NCBI GenBank assembly: GCA_002293045.1
Contig: DBCM01000014.1
Location: forward strand, 8,410-72,409
DNA from: Flavobacteriales bacterium UBA958
Lineage (GTDB): Bacteria; Bacteroidota; Bacteroidia; Flavobacteriales_D; Crocinitomicaceae
Direction of reading: 5' to 3'
Length of the DNA: 64,000 bases
The position numbers were made by a program, and so were the translations under genes. This document shows positions 36,635 to 45,369 of the stretch, piece by piece. Within the stretch, counting starts at the first letter, position 1. Every line of letters begins with the position of its first letter. The notes beneath the pieces were generated by a model. That model was not told the DNA's origin and ran no database searches. It was given only the letters and a program-made list of their open reading frames with translations.

Positions 36635-38896
36635 TTAGTTTTTAATAAGGTGCACGCGTCCGGAATTCCCATTTTCAAACGTACAATCTAATATGTACAT
36701 TCCAGGACTTAAGTTGGCGATAGATAGGGAGAATTGGGTGGCTTTTACAAAGGGATTTACTAGAATTTGTTTTCCAAGTATATCATGCAGTGAATAAGAG
36801 TGTACTGTATTGGAAGAAACCCAATGTACTATTTCTTGAGCTGGGTTCGGATAAAGAGTAAACGTTTCTTTGTTCAATGAATTTATTTCACCGCCATTAA
36901 TACAAAAAGTTAACGTTTCGGAATCCCCAAAATCCGAATTAGCTTCAGAAATTCCCGTTAACGAATCACCAAGCGAGGAAATAACTACATTTCCGCTTTC
37001 TTGACACCACGGTAAGCCGTAGATTCCATCTCCATAAGAGTCTTCAATCACGTAAACATAACATCCCATATCCAAACACCACGTTTCGCTTACTAATCCT
37101 GCGGCATCGTCTGGATATCCGCTCCCCGAATAAATGACGGTACCTGTAGCGTTTTGAAGTTCCCATGAGGTTTCCGATCCATAACAGTCTAGCGTTAAAT
37201 CTAACACCACCGCTTGACCATTCAACACCACATTGAAGGTGCTGCTTTGGGTGTTATTGACATTATTTTCGTCCACCCCAGTATTAGGATTACCTATACT
37301 TGCATTAAAGGTATGAATACCATTTGTTAGATTAACACCGGGTAAGGTGATGGTGGTAGATTGCCATTGAGTAAGCGAACCCGTCCAGTTGTAAGTAAGG
37401 TTGTTGTTTCCGTCAAACCCATAGGTAATCGTTACTGACGTTAAGGTAAGAGCTCCACCATTTGCAATGGTTACGGTTGGCGTAACTTGGGCGCTACAAA
37501 ACGTTCCTGAAACTCCACCAACGGCTGATACTATGGGGTCTACTTGAATTGGAACACCTCCAGAAGGATCATATCCATTCACAAATGTTGCGTTCGACTG
37601 CGTTGGGTCTAACCAATATTTTAATTGGTTCGTGCTGTCGCTGTTTGCGGGCGTCCAAGAATAACTAATTTTTCCATATTCATCTGATAATACGGCGGCT
37701 CCACAGGCAGAAGCCCCCCCGTGTAATTGACCAATAATTCTATGATTTTGATCAAACAAGGGAGATCCAGAAGAACCACCTTCGGTAACCCCTTCATCCC
37801 AACCAGTTACTCCCCAATGGGAATTTAATGGACTTCCTCCGAATTGAGTAGAAATCAGCGGATTGTTTTCAAATGAGATTTTCTTTATATCTCCGGATGG
37901 ATGATGGATACCAACAGCAGAAGTAGGGGTATTCCCGGAATTATCCCATCCATTAAAGTAGGGTGTAAATGCTGCGGGTACGGTACCTCCTTGCAGGCCC
38001 CCGGTAATTTCAACGAGGCAAAAATCAGAAGCACTGGCTCTAGCACGTAGTACCCCCCCACTTAACGATTGAAATGTAGGTTCCGAGGCCGGGTTATTAC
38101 ATCCCGCACTTTGCCAATTAAACCGAAAAACCCAGGTAGCTGGATTACTGAAGCAATGGTTAGCGGTAAGCACATATGGTTTTCCGTTATTCAAGGTATT
38201 ATTGATTAAGGAACCCGAACAAAACCCGCTGTTTCCAGAAACTAGCATCACTACCCCGTTGCGCTCTTGTTGCCAGGGTCCACCCTGCGGACAATTCACA
38301 TTCAGGTTACAATTTCCAGAACTACCAAAGGCTTTTTCATGAAATTCTTTTGCGGTTCTATACCCGTGCGTTACGTTGTTAAGTTGCACATGCCCTTTAT
38401 CGTTGGCTGACGGCACATAATATTCTATAATCACTTCATCTCCAGGAACTAATTCTGTTCCTAGTTGTCCTTCATACAAATGCTCTTGGGTGAATTTCCC
38501 AAGAATGAACGTCTTGTCTGGATTATACACATAGAGTTCATTGCCATCAGGGATCTCTGTTTGGTCAAAGGCAAGGTTGATGGTTAAGGCCTCAGGACAT
38601 TTAATGCGAACCAACCAAATTAAGTCCCCGTTTTTTGCCTGTATCCAGGTGCCATGAGCGCTGCTGTTAATTTGTGTGGGATGATTGAAACCAAACCTCC
38701 ACGGTTGTTCACCCTGTTCATCTAAGAGTAAATCTTCTTCTCTTAAGGCTTCAACATCAGGGCTTGGATAGGTAATTAACGGAATCGACTTCCATCCTTC
38801 TTCAGGAAAATAATGACCTGAGCCGCCATTTCCTTGTTGTGCATAGCTTGCTTGCCAAAGCAATAATACACTTAAAAAAATAAACAAATTTTTCAT
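36635..38896 (-). CDS. T9SS-secreted lysyl-endopeptidase-like serine protease
   Basis: 753 residues with a signal peptide (FIFLSVLLLWQASYAQ). The N-terminal beta domain (WRFGFNHPTQIN to VIIEYYVP) is the propeptide-like region of lysyl endopeptidases. The trypsin-fold triad is visible as histidine in VLTANHCFSN, aspartate in ASASDFCLVEI and serine in EGGSSGSPLFD. A cysteine-rich pattern and a second beta-sandwich follow. The type A T9SS sorting domain begins at about LYPNPAQEIVHW. It probably degrades extracellular protein. It lies 6 bp after the redoxin gene and 5 bp before hemW. Confidence 0.9.
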   Translation of the reverse strand: MKNLFIFLSVLLLWQASYAQQGNGGSGHYFPEEGWKSIPLITYPSPDVEALREEDLLLDEQGEQPWRFGFNHPTQINSSAHGTWIQAKNGDLIWLVRIKCPEALTINLAFDQTEIPDGNELYVYNPDKTFILGKFTQEHLYEGQLGTELVPGDEVIIEYYVPSANDKGHVQLNNVTHGYRTAKEFHEKAFGSSGNCNLNVNCPQGGPWQQERNGVVMLVSGNSGFCSGSLINNTLNNGKPYVLTANHCFSNPATWVFRFNWQSAGCNNPASEPTFQSLSGGVLRARASASDFCLVEITGGLQGGTVPAAFTPYFNGWDNSGNTPTSAVGIHHPSGDIKKISFENNPLISTQFGGSPLNSHWGVTGWDEGVTEGGSSGSPLFDQNHRIIGQLHGGASACGAAVLSDEYGKISYSWTPANSDSTNQLKYWLDPTQSNATFVNGYDPSGGVPIQVDPIVSAVGGVSGTFCSAQVTPTVTIANGGALTLTSVTITYGFDGNNNLTYNWTGSLTQWQSTTITLPGVNLTNGIHTFNASIGNPNTGVDENNVNNTQSSTFNVVLNGQAVVLDLTLDCYGSETSWELQNATGTVIYSGSGYPDDAAGLVSETWCLDMGCYVYVIEDSYGDGIYGLPWCQESGNVVISSLGDSLTGISEANSDFGDSETLTFCINGGEINSLNKETFTLYPNPAQEIVHWVSSNTVHSYSLHDILGKQILVNPFVKATQFSLSIANLSPGMYILDCTFENGNSGRVHLIKN

Positions 38897-38902
38897 CGGG
38901 TA

Positions 38903-39526
38903 TTAGTTTTTAGGTGGGGTAACAACACGTTTAATTCCACAGCCTTTAGGTTCTGTGGTGTTGGGTTTGATTTTTTTTCCTTTGCCTTGTGCCTTGATGG
39001 CATTAAATAAATACGTTTGATCGGTTTTTCTTCCTTTATCCCATGAATTATCAATGGAACCCGTATAGATTAAGGTTAATTTTTGGTCAAAAAAATACAC
39101 ATGTGGCGTGGTTTTAGCGCCAAATGCGTTTGCTAATGCAGCTTGCTCATCAAGCACATATGGCATGGTATAATTCTGTTCTTTTGCGTGTTTAATCATT
39201 TCCTCGTAAGAATCTACTTGAGCCCGTTTTCCTTCGTTTGAATTCACCAATACGAAACCAATGTTATTGGCTAATGCCTCTTGGTATAAAGAATCATATT
39301 GCATTTCCCAACCCGGAAAATCATCCGACCCCACGACAAAAGGACATGAATTACAAGAAAAAATAACAATAAGTCCCTTGTCTTTTTTCAGGCTGTTTAA
39401 GCTATACATGCTTCCATTCACAGATTTCATATCTATTTGTTGCATTGGGGCCTTCTCTTTGACACGCAATTGTGCAAATCCGTGCCACATAAATATGAAA
39501 AAAACAGCACTAAAAAGTAATTTCAT
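38903..39526 (-). CDS. Exported thioredoxin-family/redoxin protein
   Basis: From the ATG at 39526 (207 residues) the protein begins with a clean signal peptide (MKLLFSAVFFIFMWHGFAQ). An AhpC/TSA-like redoxin follows: GLIVIFSCNSCPFVVGSD contains two cysteines of the CxxC type (CNSCP), then KTTPHVYFFDQKLTLIYTGSID, a thioredoxin cis-proline region. It may reduce or oxidise secreted thiols in the periplasm; related Bacteroidota proteins are poorly characterised. An upstream ATG at 39547 would interrupt the signal peptide. It is first in an operon with the protease and hemW. Confidence 0.85.
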   Translation of the reverse strand: MKLLFSAVFFIFMWHGFAQLRVKEKAPMQQIDMKSVNGSMYSLNSLKKDKGLIVIFSCNSCPFVVGSDDFPGWEMQYDSLYQEALANNIGFVLVNSNEGKRAQVDSYEEMIKHAKEQNYTMPYVLDEQAALANAFGAKTTPHVYFFDQKLTLIYTGSIDNSWDKGRKTDQTYLFNAIKAQGKGKKIKPNTTEPKGCGIKRVVTPPKN

Positions 39527-39599
39527 AACATTGTTAATATATTGCAAGATTAGTTAAAAATTAATGGTAAAGCAATTAAAATAGCAATATTTGAATGGC

Positions 39600-39607
39600 T
39601 ATCTTTG
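39600..39607 (+). promoter_or_regulatory. Putative -7 element for udk
   Basis: TATCTTTG, exact TAnnTTTG, ends 4 nt before the ATG at 39612. This argues against the in-frame TTG at 39591 as the start codon. Transcription would begin about at the ATG. Confidence 0.55.
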
Positions 39608-39611
39608 TCTG

Positions 39612-40250
39612 ATGAACAAGAATAAAGGACCTGTGGTTATTGGGATTTGTGGAGGAAGCGGCTCCGGAAAAACCACCTTACTCAGGCGCATTGCAGAGGA
39701 ATTTTCATCCTTAAATCCGTCCTTGTTCACCATGGATAATTATTATCACCCCATCGAAGAGCAACGATTGGATGAAAACGGGATTGTTAATTTTGATTTA
39801 CCCACGGCCTTAGATGAAGAACAATTAACGAGCGATTTACGCACCTTAGTTGCTGGTAAGCCCATTGAAGTCAAGGAATACTTTTTTAATACTACCCCTG
39901 CCAAAAATGTGTTATTAACTATTCAGCCCAGTGAAATTATTTTAGTGGAGGGCTTGTTTTTATATCACTACCAAGAGGTACACAAGTTGTTAACTTTTTC
40001 AGTATTTGTGGACGTGGATCACAGCATTCAGTTGGACCGAAGAATTTACAGGGATCAAGACAACCGAGGGTACAAGCGCAGCGACATTATTTATCAGTGG
40101 GAGAACCACGTGATGCCATGTTTTGAGGCTTACATTGCACCGCACCGCATGAAGGCAGACTTTCATTTTCGTAACGACCAGCGTGCAGAAGAGGATTTTT
40201 CAGCCTTAATGGCTGCTATCCGAAACGTGTTGATTCACAAACAATCCTAA
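39612..40250 (+). CDS. udk: Uridine kinase
   Basis: From the ATG at 39612 the protein has 212 residues. It has Walker A GICGGSGSGKTTLL, the nucleoside-binding FTMDNYYHPIEEQRLDENG and VNFDLPTALD, IILVEGLFLYHY, and RRIYRDQDNRGY in the lid. It phosphorylates uridine and cytidine to UMP/CMP in pyrimidine salvage. It is 15 bp before ispG and could be co-transcribed with it, with no functional link apparent. Confidence 0.93.
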   Translation: MNKNKGPVVIGICGGSGSGKTTLLRRIAEEFSSLNPSLFTMDNYYHPIEEQRLDENGIVNFDLPTALDEEQLTSDLRTLVAGKPIEVKEYFFNTTPAKNVLLTIQPSEIILVEGLFLYHYQEVHKLLTFSVFVDVDHSIQLDRRIYRDQDNRGYKRSDIIYQWENHVMPCFEAYIAPHRMKADFHFRNDQRAEEDFSALMAAIRNVLIHKQS

Positions 40251-40265
40251 CCCTACCTGTGTTAT

Positions 40266-42191
40266 ATGTACATGAACTATTGCAATAATCCGTATCACCA
40301 AGTTCGATTACGCGCCACTGAAGTTGAAGTAGGAAACCTGAAATTAGGAGCTGACCATCCGATTCGAGTTCAATCCATGACCACTGCGGACACCTTAGAC
40401 ACGCTCTCCTCTGTGGAAGAATCCGTACGAATGTTGGAAGCGGGGTGTGAACTGGTTCGCTTAACCGCTCCGAGTAAAACGGAAGCGGAGAATTTAAATG
40501 ATATTAAACAAGCATTAATAGCCCGAGGGTTTAACCAACCCTTGGTGGCTGATATACATTTCACCCCCAATGCAGCCGAGATTGCTGCGAAATACGTAGA
40601 AAAAGTACGGGTAAACCCAGGCAATTACGCGGATAAAAAGAAGTTTGAAACGCTGGAGTATACAGATGATTCGTATAGTGCCGAACTGATTCGAATCGAG
40701 GAAAAGTTTACACCTTTGGTGCTTCTTTGTAAATCATTGAACCGTGCAATGCGCATTGGCACGAACCACGGTTCGTTATCGGATCGTATTTTAAGCAGGT
40801 ACGGTGACACCCCCGAAGGCATGGTGGCCTCTGCGTATGAGTTTATTGAGGTATGCGAGAAAAACGGATATTTCAATTTGGTCATTTCCATGAAGGCGAG
40901 CAACACCTTGGTCATGGTTCAAGCCTATCGCTTGTTAGCGAGTGAAATGATCCAACGAAATCGCGTGTATCCGCTGCATTTGGGTGTTACGGAAGCTGGT
41001 GACGGCGAGGATGGAAGAATTAAATCTGCGGTTGGAATCGGAGCCTTATTGATTGATGGGCTAGGTGATACGATTCGAGTTTCGTTAACTGAAGCCCCGG
41101 AATTTGAAATTCCTGTGGCCAAAAAATTAATTGAGATAACACGTTCCGCCAATATTTTACCCCTACCTAATTATCCCGAAGCACTGCCTTTCAATCCCAT
41201 TTCTTTTGGACGACGGGCTTCACATGCTTGTGCAACCGTTGGTGGAGGTCAGGTTCCTGTAGTTATTGCGGATTTTTCAACCAATACTGCAATTACACCG
41301 GCGAACCTTTATGCGGCAGGATATGTCTATGCTTCAGCGTTGGATAAATGGAACATTCAAGATGCGGCCGCTGATTTTATATATGTGGGCAAACAATCCA
41401 TCGATTTTGAACTCCCGGGTACCCTAAGAGTTTTAGTGGATGGAAAAACATGGTCTTCTCAAACACCTCCGATCCCAGGATCTTTTCCGGTGATATCCAT
41501 TGCTGACCGCGATGAAATTTCTTTACAAGACGCGTGTTTTTGTGTTTCACGTCCAGAAGAATTAAGCGAACATATAGAAAAGTTAACTCCTCAGGATGTT
41601 TTGGTGTTAACTTCTACCTATGACAACAGTGTACAATGGATGCGATGGGCCTTTATGCAATTGAAACATGCGAATAAGTCTAATCCAGTAATTTTTAAAT
41701 TAACCATTGAAACAGACAATGAAGAAACATTCCAACTGGAAGCAGGTGTTAAAGCAGGGTCTTTGTTTGTGGATGGTCTTGGTGATGGCATCTGGTTGAG
41801 TGCCCCCAATCAACCTAAAACAACCGTGAACTCTACCGCCTTCGGTGTATTACAAGCTACGCGTCTTCGAACATCTAAAACAGAATATATTTCTTGTCCA
41901 AGTTGTGGAAGGACCTTATTCGATTTACAAGAAACCACGGCCAACATTAGAAAAAGAACCAGCCACTTGAAAGGCTTAAAAATAGGAATTATGGGATGCA
42001 TTGTAAATGGTCCTGGAGAAATGGCTGATGCGGATTACGGATATGTGGGGTCTGGTCCAGGGAAAATTACCTTGTACAAAGAAAAAGAAGTGGTTCGTAA
42101 AAATGTGAATACAGCAGAGGCTGTAGACGCGTTAATCGAACTCATCAAAGACCATGGTGATTGGGTAGAACCTGCATCTGAAGCGCTATAA
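40266..42191 (+). CDS. ispG: (E)-4-hydroxy-3-methylbut-2-enyl-diphosphate synthase IspG, large type
   Basis: 641 residues, the long IspG form found in plants, Chlamydiae and Bacteroidota, which carries an inserted middle domain, here about residues 290-530, between the TIM barrel and the Fe-S domain. The barrel start has IRVQSMTTADTLDT and ADIHFTPNAAEIAAKYVEKV. The cluster ligands lie in SCPSCGRTLFDLQ and IGIMGCIVNGPGEM. It converts MEcPP to HMBPP in the MEP isoprenoid pathway. The second of two close ATGs may be used. It lies upstream of the uppP-containing operon and is in the same window as carotenoid genes. Confidence 0.96.
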   Translation: MYMNYCNNPYHQVRLRATEVEVGNLKLGADHPIRVQSMTTADTLDTLSSVEESVRMLEAGCELVRLTAPSKTEAENLNDIKQALIARGFNQPLVADIHFTPNAAEIAAKYVEKVRVNPGNYADKKKFETLEYTDDSYSAELIRIEEKFTPLVLLCKSLNRAMRIGTNHGSLSDRILSRYGDTPEGMVASAYEFIEVCEKNGYFNLVISMKASNTLVMVQAYRLLASEMIQRNRVYPLHLGVTEAGDGEDGRIKSAVGIGALLIDGLGDTIRVSLTEAPEFEIPVAKKLIEITRSANILPLPNYPEALPFNPISFGRRASHACATVGGGQVPVVIADFSTNTAITPANLYAAGYVYASALDKWNIQDAAADFIYVGKQSIDFELPGTLRVLVDGKTWSSQTPPIPGSFPVISIADRDEISLQDACFCVSRPEELSEHIEKLTPQDVLVLTSTYDNSVQWMRWAFMQLKHANKSNPVIFKLTIETDNEETFQLEAGVKAGSLFVDGLGDGIWLSAPNQPKTTVNSTAFGVLQATRLRTSKTEYISCPSCGRTLFDLQETTANIRKRTSHLKGLKIGIMGCIVNGPGEMADADYGYVGSGPGKITLYKEKEVVRKNVNTAEAVDALIELIKDHGDWVEPASEAL

Positions 42192-42248
42192 ACAATGTAT
42201 CGTTGAATATTCCCAAAGTATCTGCTGTTTTTCATGGATTGTGCAGTG

Positions 42249-42256
42249 TAATTTTG
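42249..42256 (+). promoter_or_regulatory. Putative -7 element for the ftsX operon
   Basis: TAATTTTG, exact TAnnTTTG, ends 4 nt before the ATG at 42261. A T-rich stretch upstream (42227-42234) could act as a -33 element but lacks TTTG. Confidence 0.5.
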
Positions 42257-42260
42257 CAAC

Positions 42261-43145
42261 ATGGCGGATTCTATCGAAAAATATACAAAGCGAGGTATAC
42301 GTAGCAGTTACCTTTCAACCATTATCGGCATATCACTCGTGTTGTTTTTAACGGGGGTGGTGTTGAGTGGTTCAATGGCCCTCCAATCCATACAAAAACA
42401 AGCCAAAGAGAGCATTCAATGCGATGTCTTTTTTAATGCAGACGTAAAGGATGCAGATATAAAACAGATTGAATCTGAACTTAAATCTTGGCCTGAATTG
42501 AAGCGTGTTTGGTTTGTTTCTGCAGAACGGGCGGTGGAAGAATTTACAGGGGAGGGTTCTGAAGACATTAAGCGCTTGTTCGAAGAAGAAAATCCGCTCC
42601 CCCCATCTTTGTGTTTTTCTCCAAATGAAGCACATGCTACGAAAAGTGGTCTCAAGAAAATCAAGCAAAAGCTCACACAATCCTATAAAGAGGTAATTGA
42701 CGAAGTGAGTTATGACGCGTCATCGGTGGAGCGGGTGAATTTAGGGTTTAAGCAGTTTGTTATACTCTTCATTTCTATCGCATTGTTGCTTATCATTATC
42801 GCCGTTGCGATGATTAACAATACCATCCGAATGGCACTGTATGCTCGCCGATTTACAATCAAAACCATGCAGTTGGTTGGAGCAACACCATCCTTTGTTC
42901 GAAAACCTTTCTTGCTTCAAGCGATTCGAAACGGATTAATTTCGGCTATGATTTCACTCGCATTGTTGATTTCTGTGTTTTATGCCCTGAACAACACACT
43001 TGAAACCATTGAATTAACTTTTTCACTCATTAATTTATTAATCTTAATTATAGGATTGATTGCCACGGGTGTTTTTATTACTTTCGTGTCCACGTGGTTC
43101 GCATTGAATAAATACTTGCGAATGAAATTAGACAAATTATATTAG
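42261..43145 (+). CDS. ftsX: Cell division protein FtsX (permease of FtsEX)
   Basis: 294 residues with the FtsX layout: one N-terminal helix (STIIGISLVLFLTGVVL), a periplasmic domain of about 130 residues, then three helices, ending in a short basic tail. NTIRMALYARRFTIKTMQLVGATPSFVRKPF is the cytosolic coupling segment of FtsX. It works with FtsE to activate septal hydrolases. It is the first gene of an operon followed by DUF3098, uppP and truB with gaps of 1, 3 and -4 bp. ftsE is separate, at 18821. Confidence 0.92.
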   Translation: MADSIEKYTKRGIRSSYLSTIIGISLVLFLTGVVLSGSMALQSIQKQAKESIQCDVFFNADVKDADIKQIESELKSWPELKRVWFVSAERAVEEFTGEGSEDIKRLFEEENPLPPSLCFSPNEAHATKSGLKKIKQKLTQSYKEVIDEVSYDASSVERVNLGFKQFVILFISIALLLIIIAVAMINNTIRMALYARRFTIKTMQLVGATPSFVRKPFLLQAIRNGLISAMISLALLISVFYALNNTLETIELTFSLINLLILIIGLIATGVFITFVSTWFALNKYLRMKLDKLY

Positions 43146-43146
43146 T

Positions 43147-43416
43147 ATGCGGAAGATTGAACATTTTGGTTTTAATCCAAAAAATTACAAGTTTTTAATT
43201 ATCGGTTTAGTTATTAATGTCCTTGGATTTGTGTTGATGATCGGAGGGGGTTCTGAAGATCCGAATACCTTTAATGCAGACGAGCTGTTCAGTCCAATTC
43301 GAATTACTTTGGCGCCTTTTCTAATTGTGTTGGGCTATGTGGTGATTTTCTATTCGATTATGAAGAAAACCCCAAGCGACGACAACAACCAAGGGGATAG
43401 CCCAAAACAAAACTAG
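43147..43416 (+). CDS. DUF3098 family small membrane protein
   Basis: 89 residues with two helices (FLIIGLVINVLGFVLMIGGG and ITLAPFLIVLGYVVIFYSIM) and a charged tail. The FGFNPKNYKFLIIGL start and SEDPNTFNADELFSPIRITLAP are typical of DUF3098, always near ftsX/uppP in Bacteroidota in my knowledge. It is probably an envelope or division factor of unknown mechanism. It starts 1 bp after ftsX. Confidence 0.85.
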   Translation: MRKIEHFGFNPKNYKFLIIGLVINVLGFVLMIGGGSEDPNTFNADELFSPIRITLAPFLIVLGYVVIFYSIMKKTPSDDNNQGDSPKQN

Positions 43417-43419
43417 TTC

Positions 43420-44292
43420 ATGTCGATACTTCATGCCCTAATTCTTGCACTCGTTGAGGGTTTAACCGAGTTTTTACCCGTTTCTAGCACCGCACATTTA
43501 TTATTTACCGAAGAACTGCTGGGAATTGAACAAACAGAATACGTAAAAATGTTTACGGTATCCATTCAATTTGGGGCCATTTTAGCTGTAGTTGTGGCGT
43601 ATTGGAAGCGATTTTTTATAAACATACAATGGTCGTTTTATCGGGTGTTAGCCATCGCCGTTATACCCGCCTTAATATTGGGAAAACTGTTTGATGATAA
43701 AATTGAAGCGGTATTTGAAAAACCACTCGTGATTGCTCTGGTGTTAATTCTAGGGGGCATTGTTTTACTGTTTATTGATCGGATTTTTTCAAACCAAGCG
43801 CAAATCAAGGACCAAGAGGTTTCCGTGCGAAAAGGAATCTTTATTGGACTGTGGCAGTGTTTAGCCATGATGCCGGGCGTAAGTCGCTCCGCGGCTTCGA
43901 TTATTGGAGGAATGCAACAAGGATTAAACAGAAAATCAGCAGCCGAGTTTAGTTTCTTTTTGGCGGTGCCGACCATGGCTGCGGTAACCTTGTATTCTGT
44001 ATTCTTAAAGAACTGGTGTGTGGACGGTCAAGAGTTAAAGGGTATCTCGATGATTTTAAGCTCCACAGAAAACACCCTAGTGTTTTTCATTGGAAATGTA
44101 GCCTCCTTTATTATTGCATTCGTTGCAATTAAAAGTTTTATTACGTTTCTGCAAAAATATGGGTTTAAGGTTTGGGGGATTTATCGCATCGCTGTTGGTC
44201 TTATCTTGTTGGTTTTATTTATAAATCAAGAACAACCCAGTACGCAACAGCAAAAAAAGCCCTTGTGTGAAGTTCAAGGCACCATTAAATGA
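43420..44292 (+). CDS. uppP: Undecaprenyl-diphosphatase (BacA/UppP)
   Basis: 290 residues with multiple helices. It carries the UppP active-site motifs LVEGLTEFLPVSSTAHLL near the N-terminus and MPGVSRSAASIIGGMQQG in the middle. It recycles undecaprenyl pyrophosphate to the monophosphate carrier for peptidoglycan and surface glycans and gives bacitracin resistance when overproduced. Its stop overlaps truB by 4 bp (ATGATG region). It is in the ftsX operon, so envelope building and division are co-expressed. Confidence 0.95.
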   Translation: MSILHALILALVEGLTEFLPVSSTAHLLFTEELLGIEQTEYVKMFTVSIQFGAILAVVVAYWKRFFINIQWSFYRVLAIAVIPALILGKLFDDKIEAVFEKPLVIALVLILGGIVLLFIDRIFSNQAQIKDQEVSVRKGIFIGLWQCLAMMPGVSRSAASIIGGMQQGLNRKSAAEFSFFLAVPTMAAVTLYSVFLKNWCVDGQELKGISMILSSTENTLVFFIGNVASFIIAFVAIKSFITFLQKYGFKVWGIYRIAVGLILLVLFINQEQPSTQQQKKPLCEVQGTIK

Positions 44293-44990
44293 TGAATTTT
44301 CAGGAAGGCGAAGTGTTGTTAGTGGACAAGCCTTACGGGTGGACCTCCTTTGATGCAGTAAATAAAATTCGCTGGAACCTTAAACAAGCACTTAAGGTAA
44401 AAAAAATTAAAGTGGGCCATGCCGGAACCCTTGATCCGCTCGCTACAGGGTTGTTAATTATCTGCACCGGCAAGCAAACCAAAAACGTAGAAACCTACAT
44501 GGCCGACGAAAAAACATACACCGGCACGTTTTTACTGGGCAAAACCACCCCCTCCTTTGATTTAGAAACTGAATACAATCAAACCTTTGCCATTGACCAT
44601 ATCACCTCGGAATTAATTAACGAAGTTGCTTCAGGTTTTTTGGGAGAGCAAGCACAAACAGCCCCGGTATATTCAGCAAAACAAATCGACGGGAAGCGTG
44701 CCTATTTATTTGCGCGAGCGGGAAAAGAAGTGACTATTAAAGCACATCAAATCACCATCAGTAAATTTACGGTGAACACCGATCGTTTTCCTGAAATTGA
44801 TTTTGAGATTGCCTGTACCAAAGGCACCTATATTCGTTCCATCGCTCAAGACTTTGGGGAGCGATTACAATCCGGAGCAACGTTAATTTCTTTACGCCGA
44901 ACAAAGTCAGGCCCGTTTAATGTTGAGGAGGCCAAGTCGGTAGACGAGTGGATTAATCAAATTAACCCAAGCGTCCAATCGGCTCTTTAA
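44289..44990 (+). CDS. truB: tRNA pseudouridine-55 synthase TruB
   Basis: 233 residues with LVDKPYGWTSFDAVNKIRW and the catalytic GHAGTLDPLATGLL (aspartate 49), then KTYTGTFLLGKTT and KGTYIRSIAQDFG. It makes pseudouridine 55 in the T-loop of tRNAs. The protein lacks a long C-terminal PUA domain, as in the shorter Bacteroidota forms. It overlaps uppP by 4 bp at the start; its last 29 bp overlap a small convergent ORF. Confidence 0.95.
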   Translation: MMNFQEGEVLLVDKPYGWTSFDAVNKIRWNLKQALKVKKIKVGHAGTLDPLATGLLIICTGKQTKNVETYMADEKTYTGTFLLGKTTPSFDLETEYNQTFAIDHITSELINEVASGFLGEQAQTAPVYSAKQIDGKRAYLFARAGKEVTIKAHQITISKFTVNTDRFPEIDFEIACTKGTYIRSIAQDFGERLQSGATLISLRRTKSGPFNVEEAKSVDEWINQINPSVQSAL

Positions 44991-45147
44991 CGTGCTTTAA
45001 TTTTTCTTGGACTTCACGAATATATCGTGTGTACTTGTCTATTTTATCTTGATAGCCATTCGTTTCTGCACGATGCAAGCGTTTCTGTAAGTAATGCAAT
45101 CTTCGTCCGAGTTTGAATTTATCCCATTTGGTGATGATCCGTTTCAT
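44962..45147 (-). CDS. Small basic helical protein, function unknown
   Basis: A 61-residue ORF rich in lysine, arginine and heptad-like hydrophobics (WDKFKLGRRLHYLQKRLHRA) that looks like a single coiled coil. It overlaps the end of truB by 29 bp in the opposite direction. Codon use and composition look coding rather than random, but no family was recognised. Alternative: a spurious antisense ORF. It sits before a 222-bp gap with no other gene. Confidence 0.4.
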   Translation of the reverse strand: MKRIITKWDKFKLGRRLHYLQKRLHRAETNGYQDKIDKYTRYIREVQEKLKHVKEPIGRLG

Positions 45148-45369
45148 AATTTGAAGTATTAGACGTGAATAATTAAGGCTTGTATTAAGACTAAGTTAAG
45201 AAATCAAGAGGTTAATTACAAGTCAATAAATGTTAATTTGCTTGAATGAAGTCTACGCATGAATAAGCGTATGTTACAGCTCAGGTTACATCAGAAAATG
45301 AAACCCTTAAAAGATTAAAACACTTGGATTTACTTCTCTAAAAATGTACATTCGCTTAAATTCTACCCT

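Noticed and set aside
41541..41556. TGTTTCACGT half-site in ispG
   Set aside because: The second half (CCAGAA) does not match GAAACA.
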